Shown in pieces: positions 18,247 to 26,128 of a stretch of DNA of 64,000 bases. Both the position numbers and the translations under genes were made by a program. Below the pieces are notes generated by a model. The model had not been told where the DNA came from. It saw only the letters and a list, made by a program, of their open reading frames with translations, and made no database searches. Source of the DNA: Bacteroidota bacterium (GTDB lineage: Bacteria; Bacteroidota; Bacteroidia; SXHM01); assembly GCA_947479755.1 (NCBI GenBank), contig CANKAM010000017.1:1-64000 (forward strand). Direction: 5' to 3'. Every line of letters begins with the position of its first letter. Position 1 is the stretch's first letter.

Positions 18247-21200
18247 GGGAAGTTGTAGGCAAATTGAAAAAACTCTGCGTTCTCTGCGTCTTCTCTGTGT
18301 TCTCTGCGGTTAGCTTCGCTCAGGAATGCAATATCGTTTTCGTTTCGCCTAACGGTGCAAATGCAGGAGCGGCAGGAACCAAAGCAACACCTGCAAGTTT
18401 AACCTACGCATTAACACTTGTAAGCCCCGCCAACAATCAGATTTGGCTGGCAGCGGGTAACTACAATATCTCAACTACTATAGACTTAATCAGCGGGGTG
18501 ACCATTGAAGGTGGCTTTAACCCTGCAACCTGGGTAAAATCAAACAGCACACCCAGCATCATCAACCGCGATAACTTAAACGTATTGCCTGCACCCAATC
18601 GTCTGGTTGCTATTTCCTGTGTAGGTATTTCAACATTTAATGTAAATGATTTAACAGTTAACGTTGCCAATGCAGTGGGCAGCGGAGTAACCACTTACGG
18701 TATTTACGTGAGCGGCTGCTCTGATTATAAACTAACCCGCCTTAAAGTAAACTCAGGCGATGCCACCGATGGTGATGACGGTCTTCCCGGTGTGGATGGA
18801 ATAGACGGTGCAGACGGAACAGATGGTTCAGCAGGAAATGAATGTGGTGGCGGAAACACAGGTGGCGGACCGGGTGGTAACACACCTGCCGGATTCCCCG
18901 GTGGTAATGGAGGTGATGGAGCTCCTCAAGGTGATCCTTTGGTTTTATGGCCTCCCTGGAATTTTGATGCAGGTGAAGGTTTTGATGCAAACCCGGGTTT
19001 AGTAGGAGCAGGCCCTTGTGGTGGTGGTGGAGGAATAGGCGGACAAGGAAATACCAATGCTTTACCTTCATCTGTTTGTTTTTTTATTGGCGCCTGCACT
19101 GCAGGTGTTAATGCACATGGCGGAGTAGGAGTTGCAGGTGGCGATGGCTTGGATGGTGCCAATGGTATTGATGGAGTTCCGGCACATGCCGGTGGTTTTT
19201 TTGTTCCCGGTGACGGGCAGACCGGAGTAGATGGTGATCATGGCTGCGGTGGTGGTGGTGGCGGTGGTGGTGGCTCACACGGTGGTGCATTAATTGGTGG
19301 TGATGGTTCCGGCTCAGGTGGCGGTGGCGGTGGTGAAGGCGGTCAGGGAGGAACAGGTGCTACAGGTGGTTTAGGCGGTGGCGGTTCATTCGGAATTTAT
19401 GTAGATGCCAACGGGGTCAATGGTGAAATAAGTGATTGTATTGTTACAGCAGGCGCTCCCGGAATGGGCGGACTTGGCGGAATACCCGGTGGTTTTGGTG
19501 GCTTTGGTGGTTTTGGCGGACTAGGCGGAGGCAGTGGCTGCACCATTGGTCGCGGTGGCAATGGTGGCGATGGCGGTAATGCCGGTCGCGGTGGAACAGG
19601 CGGAAACGGTGCGCCCGGTGTAAGTCAGGAAGTATATGAAGACCCTAATGGAATTGCAGTTTCGCAAACCAACATGAATGCACCGGTTGAACCTAACGTG
19701 TTTCTTGTAAATACAGGCTGCACCTGGCACGACATAGATTACAGTACCAACGCCAGCGGAATTATTCAATGGTATTTTGATGGCGGCAGCGTTCCCCTGA
19801 GTGCATTCGGACAAAGCGTTACCACGCAATACAACACATTCGGAAGACATGATATTACATTGGTAAGCAACGGAGTTCCTTTTATGTTAAGTGACTTCGA
19901 AGGCATTTTTGCTGATGGCACACCTTTTCTTCCTGAGATAGTTGCTCCAGACAGCGCTTGTCCCGGACAGCCTGTAAACTTCTCGGCTATCTTTCCTTCG
20001 GTATTTAACGTGTTGGTTTATGACTGGAATTTTGGTGACCCTATCTCGGGTGGTAACAATACATCTGCGGCTGCCGCACCTGCTCATACCTTCGCTAATG
20101 TTGGCAACTACTGGGTAACACTGCAAACTACATCGGAGTGTTGCGGTCGCTCTAAGGTTGACAGCTTTTTAATTCACATTGTTCCTTTCCGTTTGCCTGA
20201 GGTATTTATTTCGGCTGACCAGGATAATATTTGTTTTGGTGATGTGGTAGAGTTTGCTGCAGTTCCTGTTTGGGGTGGGTATACTCCGGTATTTGAGTGG
20301 TTTGTGAACGGTAATAGTTCAGGAACCAATCCAACTATTACACTTCCCGGATTAAGCAATGGTGATTTAGTTTATTGCGAGCTGACCAGTTCTTATACCT
20401 GTCCAACGCAAAATCCGGTTCAATCACCCACTATTAATATTACGGTAAATCCTTTGCCAACGCCTGTTTGCAGCAGCACGTTAAATTATCTGGGAGCAAA
20501 TACCGAGTTTGATGTTACCAGTGTGGTAGGCACACAACCTTTTACTTATGCATGGGATTTTGGTGATGGTGGAACTGCCTCCACGCAAAACCCACAACAC
20601 ACATTTGGCGGAACAGGTATTTACAATACTTCGGTATTACTTACCGATGCCAATGGCTGCGAAGCCCTGTGCAACCTTCCGGTTGACATTATTATTCCTC
20701 CGGTTGTGAATGCAGAGTTTACTTCAATAATCAATCAGACTTGCGCTAATACCACTGTTGATTTCACTGACATCAGCACCGGAAATGTGATTAACTGGTA
20801 CTGGGATTTTGGCGACCCTGCTTCGGGCGCCAACAATACTTCAACTTTACAAAACCCAACGCACGTTTATACTACACCCGGTTTTTATACCGTAACCTTC
20901 GCGCCCGGAAACGGTGTGCTTACCGATACCATTATATTACCCAATTATGTGGAAGTGCTGGAAAATCCGGTGGCTGATTTCATGAGTTATGAAACAACCT
21001 ATTGTGAACCTGCCGATGTTAAATTCTATGATGTATCAGATGGGGCAGTGGCTTGGGTTTGGGATTTTGGTGACGGAGGAACATCGGATTTACAGAACCC
21101 ATGGCATACGTATGATGCCGATGGTATCTACACCGTTTCACTTACCATTACTTCGGCTGACGGCTGCACCAATACCACAACATACAATAACTACATTACC

Positions 21201-21980
21201 ATACTTCCTTCGCCTGAAGCAGAGTTTGAGGCCGATACTATAGTGTGTACAACTGTTCCTATTCTATTTACTGATTTATCCATTGATGCCAACAGCTGGA
21301 GTTGGGACTTTGGTGATGGCGGTGGTTTTACCGACAGCGTTCAAAATCCTTATCATGCTTATCAAAATCCGGGTGAGTTTACTGTAACACTTGCTGTTAC
21401 CAATGCGCTGGGCTGCACCGATACGCTGATAAAACCTTTGTATATGGATGTTGTTCCTTATCCTAATGCAGATTTTGCGCCCGACAGTATTGCGCTGCAA
21501 CTGCCCGATACCATTGTGCAGATTTTTAACTACAGCACCGATTACGATACCTGGGAATGGGATTTTGGCAATGGCGATACGATAGTGGACCTGAACCCCG
21601 AAGTGCATTATCCGTTGCCGGGCGATTATAATATGATACTGTATGTATCCAACCGTTTGGGTTGTGTGGATACCTTGATTATTCCGTTCAGCGTATTTGA
21701 AATGGAAACCTTTTTTGCGCCCAACAGCTTTACTGCCGATGGTGACGGACTGAACGAATACTGGAAAGGCTACGGAAAAGGAATAACGCAATACACCCTG
21801 CGCGTTTTTAACCGCTGGGGCGAAATGGTATTCTTCAGCGATTATATTGACCAGCCCTGGGATGGCACCGACCTGAAAGGTGTTGGCGTTCCGCAAGGTG
21901 TTTATACCTACACGGTGTCTATGCAATGGTACACGGGTAAAACATTTTCAAGATCGGGAACGGTTACCTTGATACGATAA
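18243..21980 (+). CDS. giant glycine-rich, PKD-repeat surface protein (T9SS type B)
   Basis: A 1245-residue paralogue of the preceding protein with the same plan: signal peptide (1-27); beta-helix-like region (28-170, CNIVFVSPNGANAGAAGTK); glycine-rich core (about 172-459); then at least six PKD-like units marked by WNFGD, WDFGDGG or WDFGNGD at about 592, 769, 852, 937, 1019 and 1104. It ends in a gliding-motility-associated type B sorting domain (about 1157-1245, FFAPNSFTADGDGLNEYW to YTGKTFSRSGT), unlike its partner. The start codon overlaps the upstream stop, so expression is probably translationally coupled. The signal peptide KLCVLCVFSVFSAVSF is encoded by CTCTGCGTT-type repeats. Function inferred only as surface adhesin or sheath. 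Confidence 0.9.
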   Translation: MREVVGKLKKLCVLCVFSVFSAVSFAQECNIVFVSPNGANAGAAGTKATPASLTYALTLVSPANNQIWLAAGNYNISTTIDLISGVTIEGGFNPATWVKSNSTPSIINRDNLNVLPAPNRLVAISCVGISTFNVNDLTVNVANAVGSGVTTYGIYVSGCSDYKLTRLKVNSGDATDGDDGLPGVDGIDGADGTDGSAGNECGGGNTGGGPGGNTPAGFPGGNGGDGAPQGDPLVLWPPWNFDAGEGFDANPGLVGAGPCGGGGGIGGQGNTNALPSSVCFFIGACTAGVNAHGGVGVAGGDGLDGANGIDGVPAHAGGFFVPGDGQTGVDGDHGCGGGGGGGGGSHGGALIGGDGSGSGGGGGGEGGQGGTGATGGLGGGGSFGIYVDANGVNGEISDCIVTAGAPGMGGLGGIPGGFGGFGGFGGLGGGSGCTIGRGGNGGDGGNAGRGGTGGNGAPGVSQEVYEDPNGIAVSQTNMNAPVEPNVFLVNTGCTWHDIDYSTNASGIIQWYFDGGSVPLSAFGQSVTTQYNTFGRHDITLVSNGVPFMLSDFEGIFADGTPFLPEIVAPDSACPGQPVNFSAIFPSVFNVLVYDWNFGDPISGGNNTSAAAAPAHTFANVGNYWVTLQTTSECCGRSKVDSFLIHIVPFRLPEVFISADQDNICFGDVVEFAAVPVWGGYTPVFEWFVNGNSSGTNPTITLPGLSNGDLVYCELTSSYTCPTQNPVQSPTINITVNPLPTPVCSSTLNYLGANTEFDVTSVVGTQPFTYAWDFGDGGTASTQNPQHTFGGTGIYNTSVLLTDANGCEALCNLPVDIIIPPVVNAEFTSIINQTCANTTVDFTDISTGNVINWYWDFGDPASGANNTSTLQNPTHVYTTPGFYTVTFAPGNGVLTDTIILPNYVEVLENPVADFMSYETTYCEPADVKFYDVSDGAVAWVWDFGDGGTSDLQNPWHTYDADGIYTVSLTITSADGCTNTTTYNNYITILPSPEAEFEADTIVCTTVPILFTDLSIDANSWSWDFGDGGGFTDSVQNPYHAYQNPGEFTVTLAVTNALGCTDTLIKPLYMDVVPYPNADFAPDSIALQLPDTIVQIFNYSTDYDTWEWDFGNGDTIVDLNPEVHYPLPGDYNMILYVSNRLGCVDTLIIPFSVFEMETFFAPNSFTADGDGLNEYWKGYGKGITQYTLRVFNRWGEMVFFSDYIDQPWDGTDLKGVGVPQGVYTYTVSMQWYTGKTFSRSGTVTLIR
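18273..18310 (+). repeat. CTCTGCGTT-type tandem repeat encoding a signal peptide
   Basis: Four imperfect units of 9-11 bases beginning CTCTGCG or CTCTGTG. They resemble the intergenic CGCAAAGAA units at 35616-35708 read on the other strand. Confidence 0.75.
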
Positions 21981-21984
21981 GGCT

Positions 21985-22010
21985 GTCACCCTGAGCTTGT
22001 CGAAGGGCCT
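21985..22010. repeat. half element related to the dispersed palindromes
   Basis: GTCACCCTGAGCTTGTCGAA followed by GGGCC directly follows the stop of the large surface protein. It has the left-arm form of the GTCACCCTGA family, but no clear right arm is visible. Confidence 0.5.
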
Positions 22011-22066
22011 TGTTATTTTCGCTTCCCGATTACGCTCGATTGACAGACAACTAATAATTTTTTCAG

Positions 22067-22270
22067 ATGCTAAAAAACACACTAGTCGGCCTTCTGGCTC
22101 TCCTCTCCCTCATCTATCTCATAAACCCAACGGCAGGTATTTTAGAATTTATTCCCGATAACATTCCTTTTATCGGTAACCTGGATGAAGGGGGCGCTGC
22201 CTATATTTTATATAGTTGCATTGAATATTTCAGAGGAAAAGAGATTGGGCTTTTCAGGAAGCGGGGATAG
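22067..22270 (+). CDS. small membrane protein with DUF1232-like motif
   Basis: A 67-residue protein with one N-terminal membrane segment followed by IPDNIPFIGNLDE, the characteristic segment of DUF1232 (YkvA-like) proteins, and a short hydrophobic tail. The family has no known biochemical role. The gene stands alone in the plus direction and ends 30 bp before the 21-bp repeat array, converging on the frameshifted gene beyond it. Confidence 0.75.
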   Translation: MLKNTLVGLLALLSLIYLINPTAGILEFIPDNIPFIGNLDEGGAAYILYSCIEYFRGKEIGLFRKRG

Positions 22271-22299
22271 GGGTTGAGGGGTGGTGGAAAGAGGAATCC

Positions 22300-22509
22300 T
22301 GTCAGAAAAATGTAAAACCCTTTGCAAGAACTACAAAACCCTTTACGAAAAGTATAAAACCCTCTGCAATAAATGAAAGTCCCTGTCAGAGAAATATAAA
22401 ACCCTGTCAGAAAATGTAAAGTTACTTTGCACTAAGTATAAAGTACTCCGCTGGAAATGAAAAACCCTCTGACAGTTTTGAAGTTTACTGTCAGAGGGTT
22501 GCAAGTAAT
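22300..22509. repeat. array A: ten 21-bp units
   Basis: Ten consecutive units of exactly 21 bp begin at 22300. Most start TGTCAGA, TTTGCA, TTTACG or TCTGCA and end AAAACCC. The sequence is degenerate but the period does not slip. The last two units contain a 13-bp inverted repeat (22463-22475 with 22488-22500) that could form a hairpin. One plus-strand frame reads as leucine-spaced heptads (for example YKTLYEK, LSEKYKT) interrupted by stops. It lies between the convergent ends of the DUF1232 gene and the frameshifted gene. Confidence 0.9.
22463..22500. terminator. hairpin at the end of array A, possible terminator
   Basis: AACCCTCTGACAG and CTGTCAGAGGGTT form a perfect 13-bp stem with a 12-base loop, 28 bp beyond the stop of the minus-strand gene at 22528. 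No strong T-run follows on either strand, so termination is only possible. Confidence 0.4.
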
Positions 22510-22527
22510 TTAGGCGGCAAATTAGTT

Positions 22528-23311
22528 TTATCTTGGTTTGGTAAATTTGATTTTGCTGACTTGTTTATACTGCTGGCTTGAAGCTCCGAAAACGGATTTC
22601 ACATATTTTTTTACTTCGAGTTGAATGTCGTAAAGTCCTGTATTGGGTGCGTATAATGTTGTGTCGCGAGTGATGCGTGCATTGCTCAGGTTGGTAGTTG
22701 CGTCAATTACGTTTGTATTTGCTAAGGCAAGAGAAGCAGCCAAGGTGTTAAGAGTAGCTACCTGTAAATCAACTTCGTTTGGTGTGTATGATGGCTCTGA
22801 AGCTACCAACAAGATAAGTTTATTGAAGTTTTCGAGTAAGCTATCGTAGCTCTGCTGAGAAACTGATATTTGAGTAGGCGTTGGCGGAACTGGAGTAGGG
22901 CCAGTGCCTGGAGGCGGAACCGGGGGAGCCGGTGGTGCCGGAGGAGTGGGAGTGGTTGGGGTTGTTGCTATGGTTTTACGGGCACCCTGAATTTTGCGAT
23001 TGATGGTTTTTGCATCTTTCACTAATTCGTCTGTTGCGTTTGTTGCATCGAGTGCATTTACAATGCGTGTTGCCAGTGCTTTTAGCGGGTCGAAGGCTAA
23101 CTGACGAGCATTAATTACATTGATTAAGGCAACTGCGAATGCGTTAACATTTTGAATGTTGCCTTGTGCCGTTGTGCGAAGCCCTTGCTGCTACAATTTG
23201 CAGCGCAAGTTTTACGGGATTGTAACTGCCTCCGTAGCCGATGCAGTAGGAGATTAAGTCTTCAAAATTAGCTACGTTGATTGCGTGACCTGTTTCTGAT
23301 GTTGATGCCAT
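22528..23311 (-). pseudogene. hypothetical protein gene with single-base frameshift
   Basis: The ATG at 23311 starts a frame reading MASTSETGHAINVANF through about residue 44 (LALQIVAARAS), after which it hits a stop. A second frame, open from just there to the stop at 22528, continues LRTTAQGNIQNVNAFAVALI. Removing one base from the CCC run at 23182-23184 joins them into a continuous protein of about 260 residues. The joined protein is helical, has a proline-rich linker (PPAPPAPPVPPPG) near residue 120 and ends VFGASSQQYKQVSKIKF. There is no signal peptide or known domain. The total length of 784 bases (3n+1) fits one inserted base. It is either a pseudogene or a sequencing error. Confidence 0.75.
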
Positions 23312-23429
23312 AATTTCTAAAGTTTTTAATTGTTAATTTATATTGTTTGTTAAAGAGTTTTTGAGATGCTCTTTAATATGATAACGGGGTGGTATTATTA
23401 TTTATTGTGCAGGATGAAAAATATTTTTG

Positions 23430-23690
23430 CTTTTATTTTTAAGTTCTTTTTTGCTTGTCCAAAAAGGAACGAAAAAAAGACACCACGCTGACCAACCGCA
23501 AGCTTTTGCTTTTCCCACAAGGCACCGCTGCCCAGCCGCAAAACTTACGGTTCGCACACAGCGTGGACAGCCGCCCACAGGCGACAAACGCGAGAACATG
23601 TTTATGGCAAAAAATAATTTAAAAGGCAGGATGCCTTGTTAATAGCAGCGTAGCGAGACGCTGCGCTGAACCAGGCGGTCAGGTTGAATA
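23430..23690. other. GC-rich non-coding stretch with open frames on both strands
   Basis: This part of the gap between the frameshifted gene and 23890 is richer in GC than its surroundings. It contains CGCTGCCCAGCCGCAAAAC-type sequence and two small hairpins (AAGGCA-GGA-TGCCTT near 23625-23640 and GCAGCGT-ACGCTGC near 23646-23667). Open frames exist on both strands, but neither looks like a protein. I suspect a dispersed repeat, without proof. Confidence 0.4.
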
Positions 23691-23719
23691 CGCTGAGACA
23701 AAAACACTGAACATTAAAT

Positions 23720-23752
23720 CTGTTAACAATAACTTAACCTTAACTTAAATAG
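23720..23752 (+). promoter_or_regulatory. candidate Pho box 1, three 11-bp units
   Basis: CTGTTAACAAT, AACTTAACCTT, AACTTAAATAG: three adjacent 11-bp units with a TTAAC-like core, in the format of PhoB boxes. It is followed by TTTTTGAAC and a TCACTTTTG -7-like element. The whole block of about 100 bp recurs before the phosphate porin gene (box 2). Confidence 0.65.
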
Positions 23753-23889
23753 TCTGTAATTTTTGAACAGTTTCAATAGTTCACTTTTGCCCGGGTGAAG
23801 GGATTTGTATGAAAAGAATTTGCCTTTGCGTCACTTAAATTTATTCTATGAACTACTCTCACAAAATTCTTAAAAAAATAAAATCAGAA

Positions 23890-24579
23890 ATGAGTAAAAA
23901 ATATCTCTTAGCATTTTTATTGCTTGCCTCACAAATCGGCTATTCACAGGATATCCGTTTTAACGATGAACTGGATAAATTTTGCAGACAGACTAAAAAA
24001 GAATTTGCTTCCATTCCGGCAGAAAGAAGGGCAGTACTCAACCGTATTGCAGAGCAACTCACTAAAAAAAAATACATCGGGTTTACCTGCCACACCAACT
24101 CAAGGCGCACTATGCTGCTGCAAACCTGGGCACAAACAGCATTTATTTATTATGGACTGAATGATAAATTCGCTTTTTCAATAGGCGATACTGTTTCAGA
24201 GGTTTATCCTGAAGTAGTGAATGTTCTTGAGCTATCAGGATTTTATTACACGGCCCTTGAAGAAGTTTCGCCAAAGGGATATGTTATTTATATCGAAAAA
24301 GATATTCCCCTTGATTATATGGTATCTAAAACAGATTTCGGCACTATTGATATTGCTAAAACCGTTGTGGTAAACATCTGTTCTTCGGGAGAGAAATCCA
24401 GTGTTGCATCAAATTTTCCTAACATAGAACTTGGCTACCAAAGCCCTAGCGTATTTGAAAAAACACCCGAAGAAAAACAAAAGTACGAAGAGCTTAACCG
24501 GCAAATAGCAATGGAAATGCTTTATTTGGCAAAGAAAACGAAAGACCTTATTTCAGCGCAGGAGAATGCCGGTGAATAA
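23890..24579 (+). CDS. exported hypothetical protein, likely phosphate-regulated
   Basis: A 229-residue protein with a signal peptide (MSKKYLLAFLLLASQIGYSQ). I chose the ATG at 23890 over the one at 23848 for that reason. The mature part shows no family I can name; it has a mixed fold with segments such as FTCHTNSRRTMLLQTWAQTAF and ends in a helical region. Its upstream region is a near copy of the phosphate-porin promoter, including a candidate Pho box. Together with its position before the porin and pst genes, this suggests a periplasmic or envelope role under phosphate limitation. That role is inferred from regulation only. Confidence 0.8.
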   Translation: MSKKYLLAFLLLASQIGYSQDIRFNDELDKFCRQTKKEFASIPAERRAVLNRIAEQLTKKKYIGFTCHTNSRRTMLLQTWAQTAFIYYGLNDKFAFSIGDTVSEVYPEVVNVLELSGFYYTALEEVSPKGYVIYIEKDIPLDYMVSKTDFGTIDIAKTVVVNICSSGEKSSVASNFPNIELGYQSPSVFEKTPEEKQKYEELNRQIAMEMLYLAKKTKDLISAQENAGE

Positions 24580-24716
24580 TCTGGGCATAAGGCTTATACT
24601 TCCTAAAGGTTCAATATTTTCACACAAGTAACCTCTGTAACTTTTACAGCACTTTCCTATCAGTACAGGTAATCACTGTATTAAATACGCTGACATATAA
24701 ACGCTGAACATTAAAT

Positions 24717-24749
24717 CTGTTAACAATAACTTAACATTAAATTAAACTA
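24717..24749 (+). promoter_or_regulatory. candidate Pho box 2, three 11-bp units
   Basis: CTGTTAACAAT, AACTTAACATT, AAATTAAACTA, followed by the same TTTTTGAAC and GACTTTTG spacing as box 1. It lies 84 nt before the porin ATG. Confidence 0.7.
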
Positions 24750-24833
24750 CCCGTAATTTTTGAACGGTTTGTATAGCTGACTTTTGTGTCGTTAAAACCA
24801 AAATCATAACAATTACCTAACATTAAAATTACA

Positions 24834-26057
24834 ATGAAAAAACAATTACTTTACATTTTGTTAACGTGTTTTGTAGCCTTTTACGCTCAGGCTAACACTG
24901 TGCAGGCTGCTAATGCCGACAGCACAAAAAAGGAAGAGCCCAAAAAGAAATGGTATGAAACACTATCTATCCGCGGCTATACACAGGTGCGTTACAACCG
25001 CCTGCTTGAAACCAACAAAAAACTGAAATGCGAGCAGTGCGATAAATCCATTGGTGATAATGGCGGTTTTTTTATAAGACGCGCCCGTCTTGTATTTTCA
25101 GGATATGTGCATGATAAGGTTTATATCTATATACAGCCCGATTTTGCTTCGGCACCATTGAGCACACAAATGAATTTTGTGCAAATCCGCGATGCGTATG
25201 TGGATGTTGCCATTGATAATAAAAAAGAATTTCGTTTCAGAGTGGGGCAAAGTAAAGTGCCTTATGGCTTTGATAACCTGCAAAGCAGTCAGAACCGTTT
25301 GGCCTTTGACCGCAGCGATGCCATCAACTCAGGTACAGCAAATGAACGCGATATTGGTGTAAATTTCTTCTGGGCACCTTCAGCTATCCGCGACCGTTTT
25401 AAAAAATTAGTAGAGGATGGATTAAAGGGAACCGGTGATTATGGTGTAGTTGCTCTTGGTGTTTATAACGGTCAAACTGCCAATAAGCCTGAATTAAATA
25501 ACCGTCCGCATGTGGTGGCCAGAGTTTCTTATCCGTTTATGTTCAAAAACGGTCAATTTCTTGAAGCAGGCATTTCAGGCTATTATGGTGAATACAATAT
25601 ATCAGCTGACCAGCGTAATACTGCAACCTTAGGAGCAAGTCGTTTCCTTGATAAAAGAGTGGCAGCAAGTGTTATCCTGTATCCTCAGCCTTTTGGTTTT
25701 CAGGCCGAATATACACTGGGATATGGCCCGCGTTTTAACACCTTTACTTCAACTATTGATGCCGATAAATCATTGCAGGGTGGCTATGTGCAACTTATGT
25801 ATATGATAAAAGCAGGAAAACAACTCATCACGCCTTATGCCCGCTCACAATATTATGACGGTGGTAAAAAACATGAAATGGATGCCCGTTCCTATGTTGT
25901 GCGTGAACACGAATTTGGTGTTGAATGGCAGCCCTGGAAATATGTTGAGCTTACTGCAGCTTATGCTATTTCTGACCGCACATTTGAAGACCAGAAAAAT
26001 CCTGACAACAATCAGAAAGGAAATTTTTTAAGACTTCAGTTGCAGTTTAACTATTAA
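24834..26057 (+). CDS. phosphate-selective porin, OprO/OprP-like
   Basis: A 407-residue outer-membrane beta-barrel with a signal peptide (about 1-28). A charged linker (STKKEEPKKKWYE) precedes the barrel start SIRGYTQVRYNR. Further markers are FFIRRARLVFSGYVHDKVYIY, FRVGQSKVPYGFDN and the terminal strand ending LQLQFNY, with a C-terminal aromatic as expected for Bam-inserted porins. The family takes up phosphate or polyphosphate across the outer membrane. The Pho box upstream and the pst operon directly downstream support a phosphate role. Confidence 0.92.
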   Translation: MKKQLLYILLTCFVAFYAQANTVQAANADSTKKEEPKKKWYETLSIRGYTQVRYNRLLETNKKLKCEQCDKSIGDNGGFFIRRARLVFSGYVHDKVYIYIQPDFASAPLSTQMNFVQIRDAYVDVAIDNKKEFRFRVGQSKVPYGFDNLQSSQNRLAFDRSDAINSGTANERDIGVNFFWAPSAIRDRFKKLVEDGLKGTGDYGVVALGVYNGQTANKPELNNRPHVVARVSYPFMFKNGQFLEAGISGYYGEYNISADQRNTATLGASRFLDKRVAASVILYPQPFGFQAEYTLGYGPRFNTFTSTIDADKSLQGGYVQLMYMIKAGKQLITPYARSQYYDGGKKHEMDARSYVVREHEFGVEWQPWKYVELTAAYAISDRTFEDQKNPDNNQKGNFLRLQLQFNY

Positions 26058-26073
26058 AAGCACGAAAAATAAT

Positions 26074-26095
26074 CTGTTAATATTCCGTTAACATT
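26074..26095 (+). promoter_or_regulatory. candidate Pho box 3, two 11-bp units
   Basis: CTGTTAATATT and CCGTTAACATT, two adjacent 11-bp units. They are followed seven bases later by TAATCTTTG, a near -7 element. The site is 34 nt before the pstS start codon. Confidence 0.65.
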
Positions 26096-26128
26096 AGAAA
26101 CTAATCTTTGCAAAAAAATAATAAATCA

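Noticed and set aside
22300-22509. CRISPR array (also considered for arrays B and C)
   Set aside because: There are no conserved repeats separated by unique spacers; the units are contiguous and degenerate, and no cas gene is present.
23402-23642. 65-residue minus-strand and 71-residue plus-strand frames
   Set aside because: They overlap each other on opposite strands in the GC-rich stretch and have no credible start, signal peptide or family.
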